Part shown: piece by piece, positions 32,547-41,401 of the stretch
How positions within the stretch are numbered: position 1 is the stretch's first letter
Layout of the letters: each line of letters starts with the position of its first letter
From: Planococcaceae bacterium Storch 2/2-2
GTDB taxonomy: Bacteria; Bacillota; Bacilli; Bacillales_A; Planococcaceae
DNA: 64,000 nucleotides
Direction of reading: 5' to 3'
Assembly (NCBI GenBank): GCA_009740415.1
Contig: WOYE01000009.1
Coordinates: 744,001-808,000, forward strand
Program-made: the position numbers and the translations under genes
The notes under the pieces: generated by a model
Told to the model about the DNA's origin: nothing
The model's database searches: none
Seen by the model: the letters and a program-made list of their open reading frames with translations, nothing else

Positions 32547-34146
32547 AAGCGAACGAATGGTCATCGAGTTCATCGGAACGTTCTGTTCCTTCGTTATACC
32601 GTTGAAGACGCGCCGTCGCTCGCCAATAATGGTAAATGAGACGATCCATCCAAAGAATGCTTTCAACGTTGGAAATCGCCGTTTCGACCGTTTTGTCGTT
32701 ATCGACCGTCCGTTCGAAATAATGTTCGCGGCGTCGTTTTCGTTCCGCCGCCATTTCACGTGACGCTTCTTCGAGCAACCGCTCCGCAAAAGCGAGGTCG
32801 CTCTCTTGACGAATCGATCGTTTCATATCGACGAACACGTCGATCCACTGTTCGTTCAATTTTTCTTTCACGTACGCCGAACTGATCATATCCGGTTCTT
32901 TCAACACGTTGACGAGCCGGTTCAAATGATCGATCGCGTGCAACAGTTCGATGTGACGTTCGCGATCTTTGTCACTCGACGACTGAATGCTTCCGACGTA
33001 ACTCGCTGTCTTTTCAACCGCTTCTTCGACGAGTCGAATCCGTCGATGATGTGCATCGGTCACGCGCGGTTCTGCCAACATTTGCAACAGCAAATCCGTC
33101 AGCTCGTCTACAATGCGCACGAGCGTTTGAAACGTCACTTCGAGGGCGACCGCTGGAATCGACAATAAACTACGGTCGAGATGTTCCGTTAATGCGTTCG
33201 GTCGTTCCGGTAACCATTTCGTCACGAGTGCGGCGAACGGTCGAACCATCGGAATGAACAAGAGCGCTCCGATGAGACTGAACATCGTATGGAAAATGGC
33301 GAGCCCGAGCGTTTCATCAAACGTACCGGCCACTTGCACAGTCGTCCACTCCGTGAAGCGCAAAATGATCGGTGCGAGTACGACGATGACACTCGCTGTC
33401 ACGGCGTTGAATAAAAAGTGCGTCATCGCGGTCCGCTTCGCCGCCACATTCGCTCCGATCGCGACGACGAGCGCCGTAGCAGTCGTCCCGATGTTTTGCC
33501 CGATGACGAGATAAAACGCCTGTTCAAAATCGATCACGTTCGCATGAAGCGCCGTCAACGTCGCCGCCATGGAAGCGCTCGACGCTTGCATAATGATCGT
33601 CATGAGACACCCGATGACGACGAGTAAAAGAATCCCACCCATCGATGAAGCGGTCACCGATTCGAAAGAGATGAAGTCTTGCGCACGTTCCATCCCTTGT
33701 TGGAGAACATCGATGCCGTAAAAGAGCAACCCGAACCCGGTTAAAATGCTGCCGTACGTTTTAAAACGAGCGGGCGCGACGAATTGCGTGAGGACGCCGA
33801 CTCCGATGATCGGAAGCGCCATCGCTGACAAACTCACTTTAAAACCGATGAGCGAAATGATCCACCCCGTACTCGTACTTCCGATATTCGCTCCGATAAT
33901 GACGCCGATCGACTGAGTAAACGTCAACAATCCAGCGCTTACGAACCCGACCGTTAACAACGTCGTCGCCGTCGACGACTGCATCAAAATCGTCATGACC
34001 GTTCCTGACGTCACGGCGCTCAACGTGCCCCCGGTGAAACGGTTGAGCCACGTCTTTAACGCATCCCCTGCGATTTCTTTCAAACCGGCAGTGAGCATCA
34101 TCATGCCGAGCAAAAAGAGCCCGATGCCCCCGATGACATATGCCAT
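32545..34146 (-). CDS. Na/Pi cotransporter family protein with PhoU-like tail
   Basis: 533 residues from ATG 34144-34146 (MAYVIGGIGLFLLGMMMLT) after gggagg. Two inverted Na/Pi-cotransporter repeats, each with the QSSSATT-type motif (MQSSTATTLLTVGF; MQASSASMAATL) and GANIGSTST / GQNIGTTAT. A cytoplasmic PhoU-like helical domain (about 345-533) follows. NptA-type protein, sodium-driven phosphate transport. A second family member begins at the end of the window (63470). Confidence 0.88.
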   Translation of the reverse strand: MAYVIGGIGLFLLGMMMLTAGLKEIAGDALKTWLNRFTGGTLSAVTSGTVMTILMQSSTATTLLTVGFVSAGLLTFTQSIGVIIGANIGSTSTGWIISLIGFKVSLSAMALPIIGVGVLTQFVAPARFKTYGSILTGFGLLFYGIDVLQQGMERAQDFISFESVTASSMGGILLLVVIGCLMTIIMQASSASMAATLTALHANVIDFEQAFYLVIGQNIGTTATALVVAIGANVAAKRTAMTHFLFNAVTASVIVVLAPIILRFTEWTTVQVAGTFDETLGLAIFHTMFSLIGALLFIPMVRPFAALVTKWLPERPNALTEHLDRSLLSIPAVALEVTFQTLVRIVDELTDLLLQMLAEPRVTDAHHRRIRLVEEAVEKTASYVGSIQSSSDKDRERHIELLHAIDHLNRLVNVLKEPDMISSAYVKEKLNEQWIDVFVDMKRSIRQESDLAFAERLLEEASREMAAERKRRREHYFERTVDNDKTVETAISNVESILWMDRLIYHYWRATARLQRYNEGTERSDELDDHSFA

Positions 34147-34228
34147 ATTTCTTCCTCCCTTTTTCGTATTCATCCATCTTACCATAGGCGAAAGTCGCAA
34201 GAAACTCCCTTTCCATTCCAACAAAAAA

Positions 34229-34257
34229 ACACCGCATCGGCGAACCGACACGGCGTC
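34229..34257 (-). terminator. intrinsic terminator
   Basis: Hairpin cgccg-tg-tcgg-ttcg-ccga-tg-cggtg on the minus strand, followed by seven T. Confidence 0.75.
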
Positions 34258-34264
34258 TCTCTTC

Positions 34265-34939
34265 TTATTCTCCTTCTAACTGACGGTATTTGCGTTGGTA
34301 CGACCATTGCCCCATTAAGTAAATGATCGCCATCGCGACGAACGCAAACGTTTGAGGGATATCCGTCCAAACCGAGTAAAAAATCGTAACGATCATACCG
34401 AATAATAGAGCAGCCATAACAACTTGGAAACCGCTCGTCATCCCTTCGTACATCATATATTTCTCGCCTTCATCCATCACGCTCGCTAAATCGCCATCTT
34501 TCGGCCAGTCGCGATCCGGATGCGTCAACTTCGTCAAACGTTTCGTAACGATCGGCATCCAAATGAGCTGACCGACGAAGAAGGCACCGAACCCGAAAAT
34601 GAGCCACGTCGGCACGATGTACATGTACATCGCACTCAATCCGAAACCGACGAGGGAAGCGACGAGCGACGCCATGAGCCAATCCATCATATGACTCATT
34701 CGAATGCTAACGAGTCGCTCTCCTTCATCCGCTCCGAGCCCTTCTTTCGCAAGAGCGAGCCGTTTCAACCGATTCGTTTGGATGAGCGACGTCGTAAACG
34801 TCATCGCAGCGATCGCCGCAAGCGTACCGATCACCCATTCCATTCCGTTTTCCAATTCGTCGACGATTAAAAACCCACCTAATACCAATCCACCGATGAC
34901 ACCCATCGCGAGTGCAAATTTTCGTTGTTGTCGTTTCAT
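34265..34939 (-). CDS. DUF3169-family membrane protein
   Basis: 224 residues, five or six transmembrane helices in pairs (about 8-27, 34-52, 87-106, 110-131, 171-190 and 196-214). Its layout and its ATGA overlap with a small XRE-type regulator are characteristic of DUF3169 proteins, which are usually preceded by such a regulator. Ribosome binding site gaggaggaa. Function unknown; a transport, resistance or signalling role is often supposed. Confidence 0.75.
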   Translation of the reverse strand: MKRQQRKFALAMGVIGGLVLGGFLIVDELENGMEWVIGTLAAIAAMTFTTSLIQTNRLKRLALAKEGLGADEGERLVSIRMSHMMDWLMASLVASLVGFGLSAMYMYIVPTWLIFGFGAFFVGQLIWMPIVTKRLTKLTHPDRDWPKDGDLASVMDEGEKYMMYEGMTSGFQVVMAALLFGMIVTIFYSVWTDIPQTFAFVAMAIIYLMGQWSYQRKYRQLEGE

Positions 34940-35142
34940 CGCAATTCCTCCTCTTCAAAAATAAAAATGTCTTCTAACGGTTCATCGAACGCCCGCGCAA
35001 TTTTCATCGCAATTAAGAGCGACGGCATGTATTCGTTCCGCTCGATCAAACTGACCGTTTGGCGCGAAATGCCCGCACGCTTCGCAAACTCCGTCTGACT
35101 CCAATCATTTCTCGCGCGAAGCTCTTTCAATCGACTTTTCAC
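34936..35142 (-). CDS. XRE-family helix-turn-helix regulator (68 aa)
   Basis: GTG 35140-35142 gives MKSRLKELRARNDWSQTEF, the usual start for this compact family, with aggtgg five bases upstream; GTG 35149-35151 is an alternative. The helix-turn-helix is QTEFAKRAGISRQTVSLIER. No effector domain. It overlaps the DUF3169 gene by four bases. Palindromic TTGACTAT sites in its leader and upstream of its promoter point to autoregulation. Confidence 0.88.
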   Translation of the reverse strand: MKSRLKELRARNDWSQTEFAKRAGISRQTVSLIERNEYMPSLLIAMKIARAFDEPLEDIFIFEEEELR

Positions 35143-35187
35143 ATCATCCACCTCTTCCTCATTAATTTGACTATCCTTTCACTCATT

Positions 35188-35207
35188 TTGACTATGTTCA
35201 TAGTCAA
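35188..35207. promoter_or_regulatory. palindromic operator of the XRE regulator
   Basis: TTGACTAT-GTTC-ATAGTCAA is a perfect 8-4-8 palindrome. Extra half-sites are TTGACTAT at 35167-35174 and ATAGTCAA at 35294-35301, the latter just upstream of the promoter -35. Confidence 0.75.
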
Positions 35208-35259
35208 TTTCTCGCAAAAAAAGAGAACGGACTTTCACTTCGTCATCTTTTCTATTTTC

Positions 35260-35288
35260 ATTGTACATGAACGTTTTCAAAATGACAA
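35260..35288 (-). promoter_or_regulatory. sigma-A promoter of XRE-DUF3169 operon
   Basis: Minus strand TTGTCA (35288-35283), 17-bp spacer, TACAAT (35265-35260). Confidence 0.7.
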
Positions 35289-35473
35289 TGATAATAGTCA
35301 AAAAATAAAAAAGAAATTGATTTTCGCTCACGGAAACGTTGCGTTCTTCGTTCGATGCGTAGAAGACTCGATCGTTTACTAATGAAAAAAGTAGTTTCCT
35401 TTTCGACTGCTGGCGTGGTCGAAACGTCACCTCATCGAATGGCTCGAAGTCTCCCGTATAAGTTTGCCAAACA

Positions 35474-35498
35474 AAAAGAAGAGGCGGTCGCCTCTTCT
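35474..35498 (-). terminator. intrinsic terminator of paiA
   Basis: aagaagaggc / gcctcttctt hairpin directly after the stop codon, followed by tttttg on the minus strand. Confidence 0.8.
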
Positions 35499-36014
35499 TC
35501 AAACGAGTTCTTTCGTTAAAATGTAATCGGTCTGTTCGTCGTCTCCCATGAAAAAGGAATGTTCTCCCGTGCGGACGAACCCTTCGGATGCGTAAAACGC
35601 TTGTGCCGCCTCATTATGTTCCCAAACGCCGAGCCACACCGCACGTTTCCGTTCTTGACACGCCAAATCTACCGCAAAATGCAACAACTCGCTACCGAGC
35701 CCTTGTCGCTTGTAACTTGGACGAATGTAGAGGCGTTCGACTTCCATCGAATCATCCCCTAATGATTCGGTTTGGCTCGTCCCTACATTCACTTTCATAT
35801 AGCCGGCCGGAATCCCTTCCACCCCAACGAAGAAAAATCGGACGTTCGGATCGTTCAATTCCTTTGCGAGCTGGCGCTCATTGTATGCACTCGTTAAATA
35901 CGCCGTCATATTTTTCTCACTATTGTACGGCGCAAACGTATCGTAATACGTCTCGATGCTCATCTCTTGCAAAACGATGAGATCGGCGATCGTACATGCT
36001 CGTATTTGAATCAT
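35499..36014 (-). CDS. paiA: PaiA-like spermine/spermidine N-acetyltransferase (GNAT)
   Basis: 171 residues from ATG 36012-36014 (MIQIRACTIADLIVLQEMS). GNAT fold: acetyl-CoA loop in YKRQGLGSELLHFA, preceded by SMEVERLYIRPS and followed by KRAVWLGVWEHNEAAQAFYA and GEHSFFMGDDEQTDYI. Length and these segments agree closely with B. subtilis PaiA (172 residues), which acetylates spermidine and spermine. Start MSIETYYDTFAPYNSEKNM also matches. Neighbouring paiB is absent. Confidence 0.85.
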   Translation of the reverse strand: MIQIRACTIADLIVLQEMSIETYYDTFAPYNSEKNMTAYLTSAYNERQLAKELNDPNVRFFFVGVEGIPAGYMKVNVGTSQTESLGDDSMEVERLYIRPSYKRQGLGSELLHFAVDLACQERKRAVWLGVWEHNEAAQAFYASEGFVRTGEHSFFMGDDEQTDYILTKELV

Positions 36015-36031
36015 ACCGATTCCCCCTTTTG

Positions 36032-36047
36032 ATACTATAAATAGTAT
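36032..36047. promoter_or_regulatory. palindrome upstream of paiA (possible operator)
   Basis: ATACTAT-AA-ATAGTAT, a perfect 7-2-7 palindrome 18 bp upstream of the start codon, in promoter position. Confidence 0.45.
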
Positions 36048-36152
36048 ACTACGAACACTTTTCCAAAGATACATAATTTAACAGTTCGTCAAGAAAGAAA
36101 AGCGCTCTTTCACATTTTATTGAGCGTACGTAGTCCGTTCGAACAATCGCTC

Positions 36153-36563
36153 TCACTCCGGCAAAAGTCCGCGCAGCCATTCAACGAGCGCCTCTCGCGT
36201 CGCAAGCAGAGCTAAGCCGAACCCCGCTTCCGTTCCGATCAAACTGTTCATTTCCCCAGGGTCAAGCCAAAAAGCGAAACGATACAGCCCTTCCTCGTGC
36301 GGATACGCTTCGTACGCGATCGACAAACCGGGCGACAACGTACCGAGCGTTCCCCGTTCCTTCAATCGGCCGAGTTGCTCGAGCAACGTGTCAACGTCTT
36401 CATTCATCCAAAGCATCCGCTCCGTATGCGTTAAAAATCCGAACGAAAACGTGACGTCCCATTCGATGTCAAACAAACCGTCCTCTTTTTCTCCAATGCG
36501 CACGACATTATGCGCAATCGACGTCGCACTGACGTCATACGACTGATCATACAACGTTTCCAT
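36153..36563 (-). CDS. hypothetical protein (136 aa)
   Basis: Start ATG 36561-36563 (METLYDQSYDVSATSIAHN) with agaggtgg five bases before; the GTG at 36572 is less well placed. Soluble, acidic, mixed alpha/beta (LFDIEWDVTFSFGFLTHTE, then ERMLWMNEDVDTLLEQLGRL). No signal or membrane segment and no recognised family. Lies upstream of paiA on the same strand, separated by about 140 bp. Confidence 0.6.
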   Translation of the reverse strand: METLYDQSYDVSATSIAHNVVRIGEKEDGLFDIEWDVTFSFGFLTHTERMLWMNEDVDTLLEQLGRLKERGTLGTLSPGLSIAYEAYPHEEGLYRFAFWLDPGEMNSLIGTEAGFGLALLATREALVEWLRGLLPE

Positions 36564-36621
36564 ATCTTCCACCTCTTCTTAATTACATGTTAGTATAGCG
36601 CAACACGTAACCGAAAACGAG

Positions 36622-36650
36622 AAAAAACACGCACCTCGAAAGATGCGTGT
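36622..36650 (-). terminator. intrinsic terminator
   Basis: acacgca / tgcgtgt stem with six T on the minus strand, after the EamA gene. Confidence 0.8.
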
Positions 36651-36654
36651 GTCG

Positions 36655-37515
36655 TTAGGCGTTCGGGTTCGCTTTCCGTCCCATGAGGAACATGAACGTC
36701 ATCGCCCCTAAAATGATCGCATATCCGATCAAGCTGTACACGTCCGGACCTTCTCCGAAAATCGTGAAGCTTAAAATCGTCGTAAATAAGACGGTCGAAT
36801 ACGAGAAGATCGAAATGTCACGCGCCGGCGCAAACTTGTACGCGAGCGTAATGCCGAACTGACCGACCGTCGCAAACAGTCCTGCTAACAACAAGTACGT
36901 CAACTGCTCGCCTGTCATCGGTTCATAAAAGAAAATGACGAACGGCAACAAGACGACCGTTGAGAAAAATGAGAAATAAAAGACGACGGTGTAAAATTTC
37001 TCACGGTTGCCGAGCACGCGTAAAAAGGTGTACGCGGCAGCGGCGAAAATCGCCGACAACACCCCGACGAAATACGGGAAAATGTCGACGGAAAACGACG
37101 GTTTAATAATGAATAACATCCCGATGAATGCGAAAACGATCGTCACGATTTGGAACGGCTTCACCCGCTCTTTTAAGAAAATCGCTGAAAAGATAATGAC
37201 TAAAAATGGACTCATCTTATTCAACATATCCGCATCCGATAAGACGAGGTGGTCGATCGCATAAAATAAGAAAATAATACCGAGCGTTCCGAAAATCGAG
37301 CGCCACAATAAAATTTTCTGGTTTTCACGCTTTCCGAATAACGATTCTTTATGATACATGACGAAGAAAAACGCAATGATCGCTGAAATGACGTTTCGGA
37401 AAAACGTCTTTTGAATCGACGGCAAGTCGCCGGACAATTTGACGAATAACGTCATAACCGCAAACCCCATCGATGAAATGATCATTAATAAAATTCCTTT
37501 GACAATATTGTTCAC
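36655..37515 (-). CDS. DMT-family (EamA) permease
   Basis: 286 residues from GTG 37513-37515 after ggaggg. Ten transmembrane helices in two EamA repeats: MTLFVKLSGDLPSIQKTFFR and LNKMSPFLVIIFSAIFLKE; second repeat LFATVGQFGITLAYKFAPA and LSFTIFGEGPD. Drug/metabolite exporter superfamily; substrate unknown. Monocistronic. The roughly 295 bp upstream (37516-37811) show no further gene. Confidence 0.85.
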   Translation of the reverse strand: MNNIVKGILLMIISSMGFAVMTLFVKLSGDLPSIQKTFFRNVISAIIAFFFVMYHKESLFGKRENQKILLWRSIFGTLGIIFLFYAIDHLVLSDADMLNKMSPFLVIIFSAIFLKERVKPFQIVTIVFAFIGMLFIIKPSFSVDIFPYFVGVLSAIFAAAAYTFLRVLGNREKFYTVVFYFSFFSTVVLLPFVIFFYEPMTGEQLTYLLLAGLFATVGQFGITLAYKFAPARDISIFSYSTVLFTTILSFTIFGEGPDVYSLIGYAIILGAMTFMFLMGRKANPNA

Positions 37516-37811
37516 AATGTCCCTCCTACTCTTTTTCCGTCCTTATCGTACCATAACGACTGCCGAGCGACTACGTCTCCGTTTATCGCCCTACTGCGAC
37601 GCATCCTATCATCCACTCGCCGCTTCCTTTTCTCCCATTGCACGAACGACGACTCACGCTTCGCCTTCGTTCCCTCTCTCGCCGCTTCAATCCTATCGAA
37701 ACGCCTCGACCTTTACCCGCAAACAAGAAGCACTGACCGAGCAATCGCTCGCTTTCCAACCGGTCTTGTAGTATTTTGTACAGTCACCCAGAAATGAAAG
37801 GAAGTGTGCTT

Positions 37812-38372
37812 ATGCTTCATGAAAGAAATGTCTCGCTCTATATCGCGATGAGTGTAGATGGATACATTGCGACACCCGACGAATCCCTACAATGGCTCGA
37901 ACGTCTAGCAGGTGACGGTGACCACGGATATTCTCGTTTCTATGAAACAGTCGACACTGTCATGATGGGGAAAAAAACGTACGATTGGGTAATGACGCAT
38001 GTAGACGGTCCGTTTCCTTACGCGCCGAAACCGTGCTACGTCTTTACGACGTCGAATGCGTCTGATACCGAACATGTGACGTTCGTCAAAGGAGACATCG
38101 CCTCCTTCGTTGAAACGTTCAAACAACGAACAGGCCAACGCATTTGGCTCGTCGGTGGCGGACAGTTGCTTCGTTCCTTTTTAAACGAAGGACTCGTAGA
38201 TGAACTCATCGTTACTGTAGCGCCGATCGTACTCGGAGATGGCATTCCTCTCTTCCCAAAACAGACGAAAACGACAGACCTCCTATTGAATCGGACGACG
38301 ACGTACGGCCCGTTCGTCGAGCTGCATTACGACGTCCTTCATAGCGAACGTTCGTCTCCTGACGCCAATTAA
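37812..38372 (+). CDS. dihydrofolate reductase-family protein (RibD C-terminal-like)
   Basis: 186 residues from ATG 37812 (MLHERNVSLYIAMSVDGYIA) after aaaggaag. Family hallmarks: IAMSVDGYIATPD, VDTVMMGKKTYDWV, and the nucleotide-binding IWLVGGGQLLRSFLNEGLVD followed by DELIVTVAPIVLGDGIPLFP. NADPH-dependent reductases related to the RibD C-terminal domain (YyaP/YwjB type); substrate unknown. Monocistronic. Confidence 0.88.
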   Translation: MLHERNVSLYIAMSVDGYIATPDESLQWLERLAGDGDHGYSRFYETVDTVMMGKKTYDWVMTHVDGPFPYAPKPCYVFTTSNASDTEHVTFVKGDIASFVETFKQRTGQRIWLVGGGQLLRSFLNEGLVDELIVTVAPIVLGDGIPLFPKQTKTTDLLLNRTTTYGPFVELHYDVLHSERSSPDAN

Positions 38373-38404
38373 AAAAGAGCCGTGCCTACGCACGCTCTTT
38401 TTTA
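38372..38404. terminator. bidirectional intrinsic terminator
   Basis: aaaaaagagccgtgc / gcacgctctttttt between convergent genes. Confidence 0.9.
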
Positions 38405-38426
38405 ATCTGTACCTTTCTATCCACCG

Positions 38427-39182
38427 TCACCGCACCGCCTCGAATGTGATCATGTCACGCGCATCCGTCGGTTCTTTCCCATACGTGTAGTTGGCAGAAC
38501 ACGTCACGGACGAAAAGCCAATTTCTCGTAACAACGAGCGGAACTCTTCTACACCGTACCAGCGCATCGCGAACCGTTGCAACTCCGTTTCGACCAACGT
38601 ACCGTGTTGCCACTTTTCATACGTTAAATGAGACACGGTCACTTGGCGGAGCCAGTCGATCTCAACTGCTTCGTATTTCATCGTCACACCTTCTCCGTCT
38701 GCTAAAGGAAAAGATGTGATAGACGAATCTCCTTCTTTCCAGTCGTACGGAAGCGGCACGTCGACAATGAGCCGTCCACCGAGAATCAAATGGTCGTAAA
38801 AATGGCGCAACGCACGACTCGCCTCAGTTCTATCTTCGATCAAGCAGAACGAGCCCGTCGGCAAAATGATCGCCTCGTACCGCTCCGGTAGTGCCAATTT
38901 CGTCACATCACCTTCATACAAATGAGGCGTCCATCCACGCGCGGCACAACGCGCCCGACACGATGCTAACATATCCGGTGAAGCGTCGACCCCATCGACC
39001 GTATGCCCTGCTTCGAGCAGCGGAATGAGCACGCGTCCCGAACCGACACCAGCCTCCAATATGCGCCCCTGACACGTCTTCAACCGCTCTTTATAATATT
39101 CGATATCCCCATCGATTGAGTGACCGACAGGCTTCGTCATGTCGTACACGAGCGTACTTAACGGTCCATACGTACTAAACAT
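38427..39182 (-). CDS. class I SAM-dependent methyltransferase
   Basis: 251 residues from ATG 39180-39182 (MFSTYGPLSTLVYDMTKPVG) after gaaagggag. Rossmann motif I ILEAGVGSGRVLIPLLEAG, acidic loop VDGVDASPDML, then YEGDVTKLALPERYEAIILP and a helical/strand region. Substrate unknown. Family typical length. Monocistronic. Confidence 0.85.
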   Translation of the reverse strand: MFSTYGPLSTLVYDMTKPVGHSIDGDIEYYKERLKTCQGRILEAGVGSGRVLIPLLEAGHTVDGVDASPDMLASCRARCAARGWTPHLYEGDVTKLALPERYEAIILPTGSFCLIEDRTEASRALRHFYDHLILGGRLIVDVPLPYDWKEGDSSITSFPLADGEGVTMKYEAVEIDWLRQVTVSHLTYEKWQHGTLVETELQRFAMRWYGVEEFRSLLREIGFSSVTCSANYTYGKEPTDARDMITFEAVR

Positions 39183-39255
39183 ACACATCTCCCTTTCACC
39201 GCATTCGGTTTCTTACAAGTATACGATACGTACGCACGTTGCGTCACGTCACACT

Positions 39256-39286
39256 AAAAAAACGAGCGCCCACATGGACACTCGTT
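39256..39286 (-). terminator. intrinsic terminator
   Basis: acgagtgtc / ggcgctcgt (with G-T pairs) on the minus strand, then seven T. Confidence 0.65.
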
Positions 39287-39290
39287 TTCA

Positions 39291-40565
39291 TTACGACCGA
39301 TTCAATTCACGACGTTGCGCACGTGACGCGCGAAGGATGATCGGAATCATGAGGAAGCTGAAGACCGCACTCATGACACCGAGTGTTGCGTAACTCATAC
39401 TCGATACGATGAAGCCGGAAAGAACACTTCCTGCTGCACCGGCGAGCGCGATGAATACGTCAGCAGACCCTTGGACTTTCGCCGTTCGCGTTTTATCCGC
39501 TGAGTCGACGACGATCGCCGTTCCACTAATGAGACCGAAGTTCCAACCGACCCCGAGTAAGATGAGCGCCGTCATGAGCGGCCATACTGTATCGGTCGGA
39601 CTGTATGCCGCGAGCACCGTCGCAAAGACGAGCGTCACACCGGACGCCACAGCCATCCACGTTCTTCCGATTTTGTCGACGAGGACACCGGTGAAAAGCG
39701 ACGGTAAATACATACCAGCAATATGGAAACCGATCACCATCCCGATCTCTTCAATGCTGAAGCCGACGTTTTGCATGTACGGTGCGGTCATCGTCATGAC
39801 CGCCACCATGACTACATGACTAATGACCATCATCGTCGTACCGACGGCCACGCCGCGCTTTTCGTGACGAGACGTCGGTACTTCTTCTGTCGCCACAGGT
39901 TCATTCTCACGCACGCGTCGGTCCGCTTCAATCGCTTGAGCGATATGGTACGGATCCGGACGCAACCAAATGAATAAGACGAGACCGGCTAACCCGTATG
40001 CGACCGCGGCAAGCATGAACGGACCGGAAAGGGTCGGATACCCGATCGACTCTGCGAAACGTCCCATCGGCGCAACGAGGTTCGGACCCGCCACCGCTCC
40101 GAACGTCGTCGACACCATCGCCATACTGACCGCCGTCGCCCGCTTTTCAGGAAACGCTAAATCCGTTCCCGCATAACGCGCTTGCAAATTCGTCGCCGTC
40201 CCTGATCCGTACACGAACAACGAAAGGAGCAACAACGGCACGTTGACGATCGTCGCGGCGATAATGACACCGATCGCACCAATCGCTCCGACGAAAAACC
40301 CGAACGCGAGTCCGAGACGACGTCCTAACTTTTGCGTGTACCGGCCGACGAGATACGCCGCCAGTCCAGAACCGAACGTAAAGAGCGCACTCGGCACACC
40401 GGCCATGCTGTCGCCACCGAGCATCTCTTTCGCAAGAAGCGCACCGACCGTAATCCCAGCCGCAAGCCCCGCTCCACTAAAAATTTGCGACAAAATGACG
40501 ATCCAAAGCGACCGCTTATACAACCGCTCCTGCTCGTCGCGCGTCGGCACTTGAATGTTTGACAT
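39291..40565 (-). CDS. MFS transporter
   Basis: 424 residues from ATG 40563-40565 (MSNIQVPTRDEQERLYKRSL) after gaggggg. Twelve helices; motif A-like YLVGRYTQKLGRRLGLAFG in the first half and FTGVLVDKIGRTWMAVASG in the second; an Arg-rich central loop (DRRVRENEPVATEEVPTSRH). The N-terminal motif and SGTATNLQARYAGTDLAFPE suggest a drug/metabolite exporter. Substrate unknown. Confidence 0.85.
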   Translation of the reverse strand: MSNIQVPTRDEQERLYKRSLWIVILSQIFSGAGLAAGITVGALLAKEMLGGDSMAGVPSALFTFGSGLAAYLVGRYTQKLGRRLGLAFGFFVGAIGAIGVIIAATIVNVPLLLLSLFVYGSGTATNLQARYAGTDLAFPEKRATAVSMAMVSTTFGAVAGPNLVAPMGRFAESIGYPTLSGPFMLAAVAYGLAGLVLFIWLRPDPYHIAQAIEADRRVRENEPVATEEVPTSRHEKRGVAVGTTMMVISHVVMVAVMTMTAPYMQNVGFSIEEIGMVIGFHIAGMYLPSLFTGVLVDKIGRTWMAVASGVTLVFATVLAAYSPTDTVWPLMTALILLGVGWNFGLISGTAIVVDSADKTRTAKVQGSADVFIALAGAAGSVLSGFIVSSMSYATLGVMSAVFSFLMIPIILRASRAQRRELNRS

Positions 40566-40670
40566 ACGAAAACCCCCTCTAGTAAGCACTTACTATACCA
40601 TAGCGGTTCACATATGCCTATACGGGTATGAGAGGTTGCTAAAAAAATATTACATTTCCACCGTGCTACG

Positions 40671-40696
40671 AAAAAAACGCCTCCTTCGAGACGTTT
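40671..40696 (-). terminator. intrinsic terminator
   Basis: aacgtctc / gaggcgtt hairpin with T-run on the minus strand at the end of the VanZ gene. Confidence 0.75.
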
Positions 40697-41192
40697 AGCC
40701 GTTCACAGCGATGAGCAATCCTTCCATCACGATGAGACAAATGGCGACGGTGCCGCCACCGTATGCCACGATCGTACGCGTCCGTTCAGAACCGAGTATA
40801 CGAGCGAGTCCGACGCCTATTGCACCTCCGAGCGTATTCAGCATCACGTCATCGATGTCAGTATACCCGACCCCGAACACGTATTGGGCGACTTCGAACG
40901 AGACGCTCATGACAAGTGCATACCCGATCGCCCGCTTCCACGGTACGTACAACGCGAGCAACAGACCGGCCGGGACGAACAAGATGATGTTGCCGTACAC
41001 GTTATCCCGCTTAATGCTCGAAGAGACGTCACTTTGCCACATTTCTTGAAACGGCACGAGCGACACGTCCCGCGTCTGTCCGTAAAACGACGGGTCGAGC
41101 AACTCAAACGGCGACAAAAACTTAAACACGATCACTTGCAACAAAATGTACGCATACACGGCGATCGTGAGCGCAAACAATCCTTTTTTCAT
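40695..41192 (-). CDS. VanZ-family membrane protein
   Basis: 165 residues, five transmembrane helices. VanZ-like signature NVYGNIILFVPAGLLLALY, VSFEVAQYVFGVGYTDIDDV and MLNTLGGAIGVGLAR. VanZ of Tn1546 confers low teicoplanin resistance; most chromosomal homologues are of unknown function. It borders the AT-rich island on its left. Confidence 0.88.
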   Translation of the reverse strand: MKKGLFALTIAVYAYILLQVIVFKFLSPFELLDPSFYGQTRDVSLVPFQEMWQSDVSSSIKRDNVYGNIILFVPAGLLLALYVPWKRAIGYALVMSVSFEVAQYVFGVGYTDIDDVMLNTLGGAIGVGLARILGSERTRTIVAYGGGTVAICLIVMEGLLIAVNG

Positions 41193-41322
41193 GTCACTTC
41201 ACTCCTTGCAAACAGCATACCGCCCGATTCGTAAGAAAAAACGATTCTTTTTCTTAAGTTTTTCTGAAGGCGATAGCCTAAACAGTTTGTAGGAATAATG
41301 ACCACACATATATATCGCCATA

Positions 41323-41361
41323 TAAAAAAACAAGCACGCGAAACAACAATTTGTTTCACGC
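41323..41361 (-). terminator. intrinsic terminator of four-gene helicase operon
   Basis: gcgtgaaacaa / ttgtttcgcgtgc hairpin on the minus strand followed by a run of seven T. Confidence 0.85.
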
Positions 41362-41401
41362 ACCTGTTCTTTCAAGTTAAATACCATCTACTTCAATTGA
41401 C

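Noticed and set aside
35179..35502. A 107-residue minus-strand frame between paiA and the XRE gene
   Set aside because: It begins inside the paiA terminator, runs over the promoter and operator, and has no ribosome binding site.
36032..36047. Assigning the paiA-upstream palindrome to a named regulator
   Set aside because: PaiB is not encoded nearby and the motif cannot be matched to a known operator by eye, so it is listed only as a possible operator.
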